Counted from the first letter of the stretch, positions 16,709 through 24,805 are shown. The stretch is DNA of 34,818 bases from an uncultured Mucilaginibacter sp. (GCA_903864275.1 CAIPFE010000055.1:1-34818); one strand, 5' to 3'. The notes: generated by a model from the letters alone, not told the origin. A program made the numbers and translations.

Positions 16709-18049
16709 ATGTTTAAAAAAATATTAATAGCTAACCGTGGTGAAATTGCCCTGCGAATAATTCGCACCTGTAAGGAAATGGGTATTAAAACAGTAGCTGT
16801 ATATTCAACCGCCGACCGCGACAGCCTGCATGTGCGTTTCGCCGATGAGGCTGTTTGTATTGGCCCTCCCGCGAGCCGCGATTCGTACCTGAATATTCCA
16901 AATATTATATCGGCAGCTGAGTTAACTAACGCCGATGCCATTCATCCCGGTTATGGCTTTCTATCAGAAAATGCAAAGTTCTCGGCTATTTGCGCCGAGT
17001 ACGGTATAAAGTTTATCGGGGCTACCGCCGCACAGATCAACTCAATGGGTGATAAGGCTTCGGCCAAGGAAACGATGAAAAAGGCCGGCGTGCCAACCAT
17101 TCCCGGTTCCGAAGGTTTGCTGCAAACTGTAAAGCAGGGTATCGATATCGCAAAAAAAATAGGCTACCCCGTTATTTTAAAGGCTACCGCCGGCGGCGGG
17201 GGCAGGGGTATGCGAATTGTTTGGAAAGATGAAGAATTTGAAAATGCGTGGGATTCGGCGCGTGCTGAATCAAGCGCTGCCTTTGGGAATGATGGCATGT
17301 ACCTTGAGAAATATGTGGAGGACCCGCGCCATATTGAAATACAGGTGGTAGGTGACCAGTATGGCAAAGTATGCCACCTATCTGAACGCGATTGTTCCAT
17401 ACAGCGCAGGCACCAGAAACTGGTGGAAGAATCGCCGTCGCCTTTTATGACAGAAAAGCTGCGCAAAAGAATGGGCGAAGCGGCCATCAAAGGCGCCAAA
17501 GCTGTAAAATATGAAGGCGCGGGAACGGTAGAGTTTTTGGTTGACAAGAACCGGAACTTTTATTTTATGGAAATGAATACCCGGATACAGGTAGAGCATC
17601 CCGTAACAGAAGAAGTGATCAATTTCGATCTTATCAAGGAGCAGATAAAAGTTGCGGCAGGCATTCCCATTTCGGGAAAAAATTACGAACCGATATTGCA
17701 TGCTATCGAATGCCGGATCAATGCGGAAGACCCGTTCAATAATTTCCGCCCTTCGCCGGGCAGGATCACCAATTTCCATTCACCGGGCGGCCACGGGGTC
17801 CGTATCGATACCCATGTGTATTCGGGTTATGTAATACCGCCTAATTACGATTCGATGATAGCCAAGGTTATTTGCGTGGCCCAAACCCGCGATGAAGCCT
17901 TAGCCACCATGGAACGCGCCTTAAGCGAATTTGTGATAGAAGGTGTAAAAACAACCATACCCTTCCACCTAAAATTGCTGCAGGATCCAAATTTCCGCGC
18001 CGGTAATTTCACAACCAAGTTTATGGAAACCTTTGAATACGCGGAATAA
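16709..18049 (+). CDS. accC: Acetyl-CoA carboxylase, biotin carboxylase subunit
   Basis: 446 residues from ATG 16709 (MFKKILIANRGEIALRIIRT), the normal family start; a GTG at 16652 would add 19 residues encoded by the repeat-rich gap and is rejected. It catalyses ATP-dependent carboxylation of biotin on AccB. The ATP-grasp glycine loop ATAGGGGRGMRIV, the ERDCSIQRRHQKLVEE segment and the catalytic MEMNTRIQVEHPVTE are intact, and the length is standard. It lies 90 bases after accB. Confidence 0.97.
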   Translation: MFKKILIANRGEIALRIIRTCKEMGIKTVAVYSTADRDSLHVRFADEAVCIGPPASRDSYLNIPNIISAAELTNADAIHPGYGFLSENAKFSAICAEYGIKFIGATAAQINSMGDKASAKETMKKAGVPTIPGSEGLLQTVKQGIDIAKKIGYPVILKATAGGGGRGMRIVWKDEEFENAWDSARAESSAAFGNDGMYLEKYVEDPRHIEIQVVGDQYGKVCHLSERDCSIQRRHQKLVEESPSPFMTEKLRKRMGEAAIKGAKAVKYEGAGTVEFLVDKNRNFYFMEMNTRIQVEHPVTEEVINFDLIKEQIKVAAGIPISGKNYEPILHAIECRINAEDPFNNFRPSPGRITNFHSPGGHGVRIDTHVYSGYVIPPNYDSMIAKVICVAQTRDEALATMERALSEFVIEGVKTTIPFHLKLLQDPNFRAGNFTTKFMETFEYAE

Positions 18050-18120
18050 ATAAAATCACTTATTAAATTTAAACGTTTGTAGCATTCCGGGCTTATGTAC
18101 CGGGGAATTTATACTTAATA

Positions 18121-19011
18121 ATGAGCATATTTAGCAGGTTCACCAAATCAGTAAAGGAAACGAGCGAGCGGATGGGGGCTGAAATGTCGTTTTTTCAGCA
18201 TTTGGAGGCACTGCGCTGGCACCTGATCAGGTCTGCAGCATTTATATTGGTGATCACTATTTTCGCTTTTGCTTATTTTGACCGGATATTTGATAGCATC
18301 ATTATGGCCCCTACACGCACCGATTTCTGGACGTACCGGACGATGTGTCACATGGGCGATATTATTCACAGTTTAATTCCCGCTCTCGATGCTAAAGGTT
18401 TTTGCGTTCAGAGTATAAGTTTTCAATTAATAAATACCGACCTGGCCGGGCAATTTAACCTGCAGCTCAATTCGTCTATCATGATCGGCCTGATTTTGGG
18501 CGTTCCCTATCTTTTGTACGAGATATGGAAATTTATAAGACCGGCATTGCACGACAAAGAACGCAAGGCGGCAAGCGGATTTGTGTTTTATTCGTCGTCG
18601 TTGTTTATGTTGGGTGTCCTTTTTGGTTATTATGTAATAACGCCTTTATCCATTCGATTTTTCGCCAGCTACACGGTGAGCAATACCATCACAAATATGT
18701 TCGCCATCGACTCGTTCATCTCGTCGGAAACAATGCTGACGTTGCTTGCCGGCCTGGTTTTTCAATTGCCTATTATTGTTTATATATTATCAAGCCTCGG
18801 CATACTTACCCCCAAATTTATGCGCGATAAGCGCCGGTATGCCGTTATTATTGTTTTAGTGCTGGCTGCGATAATCACCCCGTCGCCTGATGCGCTCACG
18901 ATGCTGATTGTCGCTATACCATTATATGTCCTGTATGAACTTAGTATAACCGTATCGGCCGTGGTACAACGCAGGAAGAAAAAGCAGGAAGAAGAAGAAA
19001 TGAATGCGTAG
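18121..19011 (+). CDS. tatC: Sec-independent protein translocase TatC
   Basis: 296 residues with six membrane spans at about 35-53, 116-137, 153-175, 204-226, 239-253 and 258-276. It is the receptor subunit for twin-arginine signal peptides in the inner membrane. Diagnostic motifs are MSFFQHLEALRWHLIRS near the N-terminus and YEIWKFIRPALHDKERK after span 2. The first periplasmic loop (about 54-115) is longer than in E. coli, containing TYRTMCHMGD and CVQSISFQLI; this extension is common in Bacteroidota. The C-terminus is highly charged (RRKKKQEEEEM). No tatA is adjacent. The gene begins 71 bases after accC. Confidence 0.95.
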   Translation: MSIFSRFTKSVKETSERMGAEMSFFQHLEALRWHLIRSAAFILVITIFAFAYFDRIFDSIIMAPTRTDFWTYRTMCHMGDIIHSLIPALDAKGFCVQSISFQLINTDLAGQFNLQLNSSIMIGLILGVPYLLYEIWKFIRPALHDKERKAASGFVFYSSSLFMLGVLFGYYVITPLSIRFFASYTVSNTITNMFAIDSFISSETMLTLLAGLVFQLPIIVYILSSLGILTPKFMRDKRRYAVIIVLVLAAIITPSPDALTMLIVAIPLYVLYELSITVSAVVQRRKKKQEEEEMNA

Positions 19012-19060
19012 TGATTTGATGTGCGGATATGCGAATGTGCAGATTTTAAAATGTGTTAAT
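19012..19060. repeat. TGTGCGGAT-word repeat after tatC
   Basis: Right after the tatC stop the sequence reads ATGTGCGGATATGCGAATGTGCAGATTTT, i.e. variants of one word (TGTGCGGAT, ATGCGAA, TGTGCAGAT). The same word family forms the inverted repeat at 26024-26098. Confidence 0.4.
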
Positions 19061-19106
19061 TTGCGCCAAGGATTTTTTGGAGAAAATATAAACGCTATTA
19101 TAAATT

Positions 19107-19541
19107 ATGAAAGAAGGATTAAAGATCGCAATAGGCGCCGATCATGCCGGGTTTGACTTTAAGCAAGGTATTATTGATGCCTTAGCTGCAAATGAAATTA
19201 AAGATTTCGGCACTTATTCATCCGATTCGGTTGATTATCCTGATTTTGCGCACCCCGTTGCTTCGGGTGTGGAGAGCGGCGAATTTGATTTTGGTATTCT
19301 TATCTGCGGCAGCGGGAACGGTGTAGCCATGACCGCCAATAAACACCAGGGTATACGCGCTGCCATTTGCTGGAACGAAGAATTAGCTGAACGCGCCCGC
19401 AGTCATAATGATGCAAATATTTTATGCATCCCTGCACGCTATATTTCACCGGAAGAAGCAAAGAAAATAGTTGAAGTATTTTTTAGCACAGAATTTGAGG
19501 GCGGAAGGCATGCGAATAGGGTTAATAAGATTGCATGTTAA
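19107..19541 (+). CDS. rpiB: Ribose-5-phosphate isomerase B
   Basis: 144 residues, typical for RpiB, which interconverts ribose-5-phosphate and ribulose-5-phosphate in the pentose phosphate pathway. Motifs: IAIGADHAGFDFK with D12-H13, FGILICGSGNGVAMTANK with the catalytic cysteine C67, and the phosphate-binding ARSHNDANILC with H100. It stands alone between tatC (95 bases upstream) and the iron-sulfur protein gene (105 bases downstream, separated by a palindrome). Allose-6-phosphate isomerase activity is possible for this fold, but nothing in the context suggests it. Confidence 0.95.
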   Translation: MKEGLKIAIGADHAGFDFKQGIIDALAANEIKDFGTYSSDSVDYPDFAHPVASGVESGEFDFGILICGSGNGVAMTANKHQGIRAAICWNEELAERARSHNDANILCIPARYISPEEAKKIVEVFFSTEFEGGRHANRVNKIAC

Positions 19542-19560
19542 GTATTAGAGATTAGAAAAA

Positions 19561-19635
19561 GTCCATAGTCCATGGTCGACAGTCTATGGACTATGGACGA
19601 ACAATTAGCTTCATTACTATGGACTATGGACTTAT
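19561..19635. repeat. Palindrome of reiterated GTCCATAGT words
   Basis: GTCCATAGTCCAT at 19561-19573 and ATGGACTATGGAC at 19586-19598 are perfect 13-bp arms around a 12-nt loop. A third copy, ACTATGGACTATGGACTT, follows at about 19616-19633. Each arm is itself a direct repeat of a shorter word. It lies between rpiB and the iron-sulfur gene, both on the plus strand, and could act as an mRNA 3'-end hairpin for rpiB. Confidence 0.65.
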
Positions 19636-19646
19636 AACAATAACCA

Positions 19647-21029
19647 ATGACGACATCTGAAGAATTTTTAGTTGCCTCAGGAGAGAAAGCCTTTGATATG
19701 AAGCACAGGCGTATTATCAATTATAATATTGGTAAGTACGATGCTGCTGTCGACCGTGGTTTATCAAAGATCATTAACCTTGAAAATACCAAGAAAAAAG
19801 CGCATGCCATCAAATGGAAGGTGATGGAGAACCTGGATAAGCTTTTGCCGGAGTTTGAAACCAATTTTCAGCGGCGTGGCGGCAAAGTGATTTGGGCTAA
19901 TGATGCGGCAGAAGCTAACCGCGAGATACTCAACATCCTGAAAAAGGCAGGCGCCAAAACCGTTGTGAAATCAAAATCAATGGTTACCGAGGAGATAGAA
20001 CTAAATGAATTTTTGGAGCATAACGGTATCGAATCATTGGAAACCGACCTCGGGGAATACATCGTTCAGTTGTTAGGACAAAAACCCTATCATATTGTTA
20101 CGCCGGCCATGCACCTGTCGAAAGAGGAGATCGCCAAATTATTTAACGAGCGCTTTGGGTCGCCACTTGACGCCACCCCCGAACAGCTCACGCAAAAAGC
20201 GCGAGAGTTGCTTCGAGAAAAATACGTACGTGCCGATGTGGGCATAACAGGCGCCAATTTCTTAATTGCAGAAACTGGCAGCATCGCCATCAGCGAAAAT
20301 GAAGGCAACGCGCGTTTAAGCACGGCTTTTCCAAAAATACATATTGCCGTAGTGGGTATCGAAAAGATCATCCCTACTATTAATGATCTCGATATGTTCT
20401 GGCCGATGTTGGCCACGCATGGCACGGGCCAAAACATGACGGTTTACAATACTATTTTAAGCGGCCCGCGTAAACCCGATGAAACAGACGGTCCCGAAGA
20501 AATGTACGTGGTGCTGCTGGATAACGGCCGCACCAACCTGCTTGCCCAAAAAGACCAGCGGCAGGCCTTGTATTGCATCCGCTGCGGCGCATGTTTAAAT
20601 GCCTGCCCGGTTTATAAAAACATTGGCGGGCATACTTACGATACCACCTACAGCGGCCCTATTGGTTCTATCATTACGCCGCACATGAATGGCATGGCAG
20701 AGTTTAAACACCTGAGCTATGCCTCAAGCCTTTGCGGGAAATGTACAGAGGTTTGCCCCGTAAAGATCGATATCCATAAAATGCTGCTGCTAAACCGCCG
20801 TGATGCAGTAAAAGAGCACCTGGTAACCAGCGGCGAAAAATGGGGCTGGTTAGCCTGGAAAAAAGGCATGCTGAGCCGCAAGTTCATGGATTTTTTCAGC
20901 GGCAAAACAAAAAACTTCCTGCTACGCAAATTCTTCAAAAAAACCTGGGGCCATTTCAGGGAAATGCCAACGGTCTCCCCAAAATCGTTCAGCCAGGAGT
21001 GGAAAGAGCGGAATGGGGTTAGAGATTAG
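19647..21029 (+). CDS. LutB/LldF-type iron-sulfur protein (lactate utilisation family)
   Basis: 460 residues. The N-terminal LUD domain (about 65-300) includes VKSKSMVTEEIELNEFLE, ADVGITGANFLIAETGSI and VVGIEKIIPTINDL. The C-terminal ferredoxin-type part has CIRCGACLNACPVY for one [4Fe-4S] cluster and LCGKCTEVCPVKIDI for a second. This is the architecture of LutB, which acts with LutA and LutC to oxidise L-lactate to pyruvate. Neither lutA nor lutC is next to it here: rpiB is upstream and an unrelated lipoprotein downstream. It may work with partners elsewhere or have another electron-transfer role. Family assignment is strong; substrate is inferred. Confidence 0.9.
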   Translation: MTTSEEFLVASGEKAFDMKHRRIINYNIGKYDAAVDRGLSKIINLENTKKKAHAIKWKVMENLDKLLPEFETNFQRRGGKVIWANDAAEANREILNILKKAGAKTVVKSKSMVTEEIELNEFLEHNGIESLETDLGEYIVQLLGQKPYHIVTPAMHLSKEEIAKLFNERFGSPLDATPEQLTQKARELLREKYVRADVGITGANFLIAETGSIAISENEGNARLSTAFPKIHIAVVGIEKIIPTINDLDMFWPMLATHGTGQNMTVYNTILSGPRKPDETDGPEEMYVVLLDNGRTNLLAQKDQRQALYCIRCGACLNACPVYKNIGGHTYDTTYSGPIGSIITPHMNGMAEFKHLSYASSLCGKCTEVCPVKIDIHKMLLLNRRDAVKEHLVTSGEKWGWLAWKKGMLSRKFMDFFSGKTKNFLLRKFFKKTWGHFREMPTVSPKSFSQEWKERNGVRD

Positions 21030-21373
21030 AGACTTGTGATTAAGTCCGAAAGTCAGTAAAGTCCAAAAGTCCGAAAGAAGCTGCGATCAACGTTTTTAAT
21101 TACAATAAAATTTTTTGTGGAACGACAAGGAAAAATGTTCTTTGCAGTTTTACTCACTGCACAAATGGAGTTAAAATTTGCTTCTTAGTAATAAATCCTC
21201 GGTGTCACTCCGCGCATGCTCAGCGCCCTCAGTGTTAAAAATTTAACCAACCAACAGTTTACTGCGCTCAACTACTCATCAAAATCGCGTATAACTACTC
21301 AGCGATTTCGCGTACATATACGATTTACACCGCCGGGATAAGCCCTTAACTTTATGGCACTTAACTAAATGAA
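21030..21373. other. Intergenic region with GTCCGAAAG words and tandem repeat
   Basis: About 340 bases without a gene. The first 60 bases hold AAGTCCGAAAGTCAGTAAAGTCCAAAAGTCCGAAAG, a word cluster like those at 2100 and 33665. The last 110 bases hold a 23-bp-period direct repeat (21270-21315) and should include the promoter of the lipoprotein pair. Confidence 0.55.
21270..21315 (+). promoter_or_regulatory. Tandem direct repeat upstream of lipoprotein genes, candidate operator
   Basis: AACTACTC occurs at 21270-21277 and again at 21293-21300, a 23-bp period. Each copy is followed by a related block (ATCAAAATCGCGTAT and AGCGATTTCGCGTAC), with ATCGCGTA-like cores. Two direct sites about two helical turns apart, some 60-100 bases upstream of a start codon, suit a dimeric activator. 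The regulator is unknown. Confidence 0.4.
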
Positions 21374-22102
21374 ATGAAAATGAAAGTTTTAACGCTGCTG
21401 TTGCTTTTAATATCAATTCTATGTGCCTGCGTCCTCTCGGCGTGCAAAAATACGCTGGAGTGCGGGACCTGGGCATTCAGCGGCGACGTGCAGGGAACCG
21501 GCACCGGGAGTGCATTCCCCATTAGCTCCGCATTTACGTTTAACCCTGCAAATTGCGGCAGTAAATGTGATATTACCACCGATTGCATTATCCAGATGGT
21601 GGCCGTATATAATTCGGTCGACCGCGATTACCAGTATCCTAACTCGGGACAGGAGGAGCGGGCAACGCCAAACGGATGGTCGATTGACCAATTGGATGGC
21701 TGGGCCTACGGCTACTACGGGCTGAACAACGATGGTACAACATTCGACAATGTTTACAACCCAACAGGTAGCAATGGCAATCCGACCACTTTATACGATG
21801 AGCCAAGCGGCTGGGGAAACAACACTTATTTTTATTCGCTTGATGCGGCGGTTTCTTTCGATACCAAATCATGCAATAACCGTATCCTGGGCTATTATTT
21901 CTGGAGCTGGACCATCGACAATGGTGGCAATCCCTCTAAATTTATTATCGGCAATGCCTGGAAAGACCTGGATACCGAGTTCCAAAGCGCCGTAGCCGGC
22001 TGGAATACATGGGCGCCGATGCAAGGTTCGCAAAATGAACAGGTTCCCGGCCAGCCAATTGATCCGCATGCTTATCCGTTCCCAACCCTGAGTGACCTGT
22101 AG
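21374..22102 (+). CDS. Unrecognised lipoprotein
   Basis: 242 residues. The signal peptide MKMKVLTLLLLLISILCACVLSAC ends in the lipobox L-S-A-C with the acylated cysteine predicted at C24, so the protein is probably anchored in the outer membrane. The mature part is rich in Asn, Gly, Trp and Tyr (GWAYGYYGLNNDGTTFDNVY, YYFWSWTIDNGG, AVAGWNTWAPM). It has several cysteines near the N-terminus (ECGT, NCGSKCDITTDC) that could form disulfides. No known family was recognised. A second lipoprotein gene follows 24 bases later, so the two are probably co-transcribed and may act together. Confidence 0.75.
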   Translation: MKMKVLTLLLLLISILCACVLSACKNTLECGTWAFSGDVQGTGTGSAFPISSAFTFNPANCGSKCDITTDCIIQMVAVYNSVDRDYQYPNSGQEERATPNGWSIDQLDGWAYGYYGLNNDGTTFDNVYNPTGSNGNPTTLYDEPSGWGNNTYFYSLDAAVSFDTKSCNNRILGYYFWSWTIDNGGNPSKFIIGNAWKDLDTEFQSAVAGWNTWAPMQGSQNEQVPGQPIDPHAYPFPTLSDL

Positions 22103-22126
22103 CCTAAACATTATCAAAACAAAGAA

Positions 22127-22834
22127 ATGAAGACCTTAAAAATAATTGCTGCTGCCTTACTTTTCACTGGCTTTTGCCTGACAGGGTGCCGCCAAAAAAC
22201 CCAGGAACCTTCCTCGCCTGAAGTGCTGCAGGCTGAGCATCTCGAAATAGATTCCGTTCAGAAGATAGTTGCTCAAACCAGGCAAAGCTATAAGCTTATG
22301 AATGATGATACGCTGTTAAAAAAGCTGGCTGATCAGAGTAAACGCAAAAAGGAACCATTTAATTCACTGGCCTACAGAGAACTGGGCAGCAGAAAGACCG
22401 TTAAGCCGGCAAACCTGGTATTGCTGATCCATCAGCTGAACAAGGGCGAAGCATTATTGCCTTTGCTGCTGCTCCGCTCTTTAAATGATAAAGCATACAC
22501 GGCGGTGCCCATTGAAATCAAAGCAAATATACTTACCGATGCGCTGCAGCAATCCAAAACATTTAATGTGTGGGGCTTGCCCGGCCTGTATCCCGAAGAA
22601 GCATCAAAAGCATTAATAGCATGTGACACAAGCGCCGTCCCTGCATTAAAAAGGATGCTATCAGAAACCCGCCCGGCGCCGCTTTATGGCAGCAAGGAAA
22701 GCATGGTGTATCAACGCTATAAGCTCCGCCTTTGCGACTATGCATTATATTTTATTGAAGAAATACGGGGGAACAAAAATTTTGTGATGCCACTCACGAT
22801 CCCTGAAAGAGAGGCGCTGATCAGTAAAATGTAA
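22127..22834 (+). CDS. Unrecognised lipoprotein, second gene of pair
   Basis: 235 residues. MKTLKIIAAALLFTGFCLTGC has a clear lipobox L-T-G-C with C21 as the predicted lipidated residue. The mature protein is mostly helical in character (EHLEIDSVQKIVAQTRQSYK, LVLLIHQLNKGEALLPLLLL, KALIACDTSAVPALKRMLSE), reminiscent of HEAT-like helical repeats, though none was firmly assigned. It follows the other lipoprotein by 24 bases. The next gene downstream is convergent. Confidence 0.75.
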   Translation: MKTLKIIAAALLFTGFCLTGCRQKTQEPSSPEVLQAEHLEIDSVQKIVAQTRQSYKLMNDDTLLKKLADQSKRKKEPFNSLAYRELGSRKTVKPANLVLLIHQLNKGEALLPLLLLRSLNDKAYTAVPIEIKANILTDALQQSKTFNVWGLPGLYPEEASKALIACDTSAVPALKRMLSETRPAPLYGSKESMVYQRYKLRLCDYALYFIEEIRGNKNFVMPLTIPEREALISKM

Positions 22835-22837
22835 TTG

Positions 22838-22881
22838 ATACCGCTGTCGTGTGTCGATACCGCTCTCTGTGTCCCCACAGA
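22838..22881. terminator. Hairpin between convergent genes, possible bidirectional terminator
   Basis: TCTGTG at 22866-22871 pairs with CACAGA at 22876-22881 around TCCC. It is preceded by a repeated GATACCGCT word (22838 and about 22855). The plus-strand lipoprotein gene ends at 22834 and the minus-strand membrane gene ends at 22914, so either transcript could be terminated here. The stem is short and lacks a strong T-tract. Confidence 0.35.
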
Positions 22882-22913
22882 CAGGTTATGACGGTTTAAG
22901 CTAATAAAACCAA

Positions 22914-23366
22914 TCACCCCGGTAACAACGCAACCAGCATATAAATAACCACCCCGCTGCTGATAGTTGAAAGCAACAGGCGCAGCACGTTAATGCCAAT
23001 TAGTTTTTTCATTTCTCCCGGTAAGGCCTGCCCATTTTGCTTAATGCGGTTATAGACCGGCGTAGCCAAAACCACTGTGACCACTGTAACAGCAAGGTTT
23101 AAAACGAGGGCCACGATCATCGTAACAAGTGATAAATTGTTCGGACGGATAAACAGCAGTATTATATTGCTTATGACCGTTAGGGCGTAAGGCAGCAGCA
23201 GCGCTATCGGCAAACGGCGTTCGTACTCGTTGAGGTAAGGCACAAATTCCTGCTTGCCAACCAGGGGAATTAATGGATAGGCCTCGAAGTGGATGTAGGC
23301 CTGTACACCATTACTATAGAAAGTTGTAACGGCAAGTACAATAAAGACGATGAGTTCGGTTGTCAT
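22914..23366 (-). CDS. Small integral membrane protein, possibly DUF1772-like
   Basis: 150 residues with four predicted spans at about 3-21 (IVFIVLAVTTFYSNGVQ), 53-72 (IALLLPYALTVISNIILLFI), 78-103 (LSLVTMIVALVLNLAVTVVTVVL) and 125-148 (INVLRLLLSTISSGVVIYML). The layout, with TVVLATPVYNRIKQNG after span 3 and an N-x-x-R in span 4, resembles DUF1772/anthrone-oxygenase-type proteins. This is a weak impression. A MarR-family remnant lies about 130 bases beyond its start in the divergent direction. Confidence 0.7.
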   Translation of the reverse strand: MTTELIVFIVLAVTTFYSNGVQAYIHFEAYPLIPLVGKQEFVPYLNEYERRLPIALLLPYALTVISNIILLFIRPNNLSLVTMIVALVLNLAVTVVTVVLATPVYNRIKQNGQALPGEMKKLIGINVLRLLLSTISSGVVIYMLVALLPG

Positions 23367-23745
23367 TTTTTTATGATTTTAATGATAAATAAAATAAAGA
23401 TATCAGAACCAGTAATTAAGATGAAAGCCGGCTTATATGCGCCGTTTCTGTATAAAATCTAAAATTACTTTTTTTTCAATGGATTTTTTTACACTAATGA
23501 ATACGACAGGCGCAATAAACTGATCTTTTTAACAAAAGAAGGAAATGGCCTTTGGGAGCAACGCTATCCCTGGGTTGCCGAAGCTTAGGGGATGGCATCG
23601 CAGGGTGTTGAAATTAACGACTTGAAAAACAGTATATTAGTACTCCATAAAATGATATTTTATTTGAAGAATGCTTAAAGAAATTTGCTATAACGGTTAA
23701 GTGCTTGATTGTTTATAAATTAATGATCTAACGGCTTTTTCGGCA
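23367..23745. other. Intergenic region containing a MarR-family remnant
   Basis: AT-rich DNA between the minus-strand membrane gene and the small plus-strand gene at 23746. Apart from the remnant at 23496-23678 and the membrane gene's presumed promoter next to 23366, nothing else was recognised. Confidence 0.55.
23496..23678 (+). pseudogene. MarR-family regulator remnant (C-terminal part)
   Basis: Reading from 23496 in one frame gives NEYDRRNKLIFLTKEGNGLW, then EQRYPWVAEA, a TAG stop, then GMASQGVEINDLKNSILVLH and KMIFYLKNA before TAA at 23676-23678. This matches the MarR wing and last helices: the DRR motif, then xxLTxxG, then a helix ending in DLK-x-LxxLxxxL. The helix-turn-helix is missing and an internal stop interrupts the frame, so it is a gene fragment. 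It lies divergent to the membrane gene at 22914-23366, an arrangement often seen for MarR regulators and their target. Confidence 0.6.
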
Positions 23746-23874
23746 ATGGAAAATGACAAAAAAGTATGGACGAAAATTTCATCATTTCTAAGAAGGGAAA
23801 TGAGTTTTACCCTGTTATTTTGGCTTGTTGTATTTTTAATCGTTATTGTGTTAAGAATTTTTGGGTTCGTGTAA
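23746..23874 (+). CDS. Small single-span membrane protein
   Basis: 42 codons from ATG 23746 to TAA 23872-23874. The product is a charged N-terminus (MENDKKVWTKISSFLRREMS) followed by one hydrophobic span (FTLLFWLVVFLIVIVLRIFG). Positive residues before the span suggest the N-terminus is cytoplasmic. It lies 88 bases upstream of the universal stress protein gene on the same strand and might share its transcript. The overlapping 74-codon minus-strand frame shows no sensible composition. No family was recognised. Confidence 0.45.
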   Translation: MENDKKVWTKISSFLRREMSFTLLFWLVVFLIVIVLRIFGFV

Positions 23875-23962
23875 ACAAAACAAATCTTACAAATCGGCAA
23901 TCTAAAACCTGCAGGAAACAATTATATTTAGACGCCGCTTTATAAATAAAAAATAAGTTAAG

Positions 23963-24802
23963 ATGAAGACATTATTGATTCCCGTTGATTTTTCAGATGC
24001 TACCGAAAACGTTATTAAATATGCCGCGGGCTTTAGCTGCGATACCCATATAGAGCGCATTATACTTTTAAAGAGCTACTATGTATCAGTATATGAGCAA
24101 TTGCTGCCATCGGCTGATTTTGTACAATTGAGCCCCGAAGATATTGAGGAAGAACGCGAAAGAGTGGAATCAAGTTTAAAGCATTTAAGCCATGAGCTGA
24201 AGAGAAAATGTTTGCCCTCTATCCAAATAAAAACCGCCTTAAGCGAACTGCCCTTGGCTAAAGCTATACATCAATTGATTGCCGATGAGCAGCCAAATAT
24301 GGTGATGCTCGGAACCGATAAAGCATTGTATGAAGATGATGGCTATGTTAGCGAGCAGATCATCGTGATCGCAAAAACAAGTGCCGTACCGGTGATGATC
24401 GTACCAAATCATACAAAGTATAAAAAAATAGAAGAAGCCCTGGTTCCCTGTGATTTTGGCGCCATCTCACGTCTCAGCGCTTTAGAAGGGTTTCGCGACC
24501 CCAAAAAATGGCTGCACCCCAAGCTATTGCTTTTAAATGTTGATCCTAAGCAAAAACACATTCAAAGTGATGAACAACTGGCAGCCGGGTTGGTGAAATT
24601 ATTAGATGGTTACGAATATGAAATTTACCATTCCGAAGATAATGACACAGTACATGGCATACTGGACTTCGCTGACAAACATGATCCGCAGCTCATTATT
24701 GCCCTTCCGGGGCAATATAGTTTCTTTCGTAACCTCACGCACCACAGCATCACCAAGGCCCTGGCATTAAATTCAAACCGGTCGGTGTTGATATTGAAGT
24801 AG
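23963..24802 (+). CDS. Universal stress protein, tandem Usp domains
   Basis: 279 residues, the length of a two-domain Usp. The first domain begins MKTLLIPVDFSDATENVIKYAA and ends SAVPVMIVPNHTK; the second begins KKIEEALVPCDFGAISRLSA and ends NSNRSVLILK. The ATP-binding pattern G-2x-G-9x-G-S/T is not obvious in either domain (the first has MLGTDKALYEDDGYVSEQI), so it may be of the non-nucleotide-binding kind. Usp proteins are cytoplasmic stress factors in many Bacteroidota. It stands alone apart from the small membrane gene upstream. Confidence 0.88.
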   Translation: MKTLLIPVDFSDATENVIKYAAGFSCDTHIERIILLKSYYVSVYEQLLPSADFVQLSPEDIEEERERVESSLKHLSHELKRKCLPSIQIKTALSELPLAKAIHQLIADEQPNMVMLGTDKALYEDDGYVSEQIIVIAKTSAVPVMIVPNHTKYKKIEEALVPCDFGAISRLSALEGFRDPKKWLHPKLLLLNVDPKQKHIQSDEQLAAGLVKLLDGYEYEIYHSEDNDTVHGILDFADKHDPQLIIALPGQYSFFRNLTHHSITKALALNSNRSVLILK

Positions 24803-24805
24803 GGT

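Noticed and set aside
21419..22117. Overlapping frames on both strands within the lipoprotein genes
   Set aside because: The plus-strand frame at 21374 has a signal peptide and lipobox and is collinear with the next lipoprotein; the others show neither.
23697..23921. 74-codon minus-strand frame opposite the small membrane protein
   Set aside because: No motif and opposite to a frame with a clear charged-head/single-span pattern.
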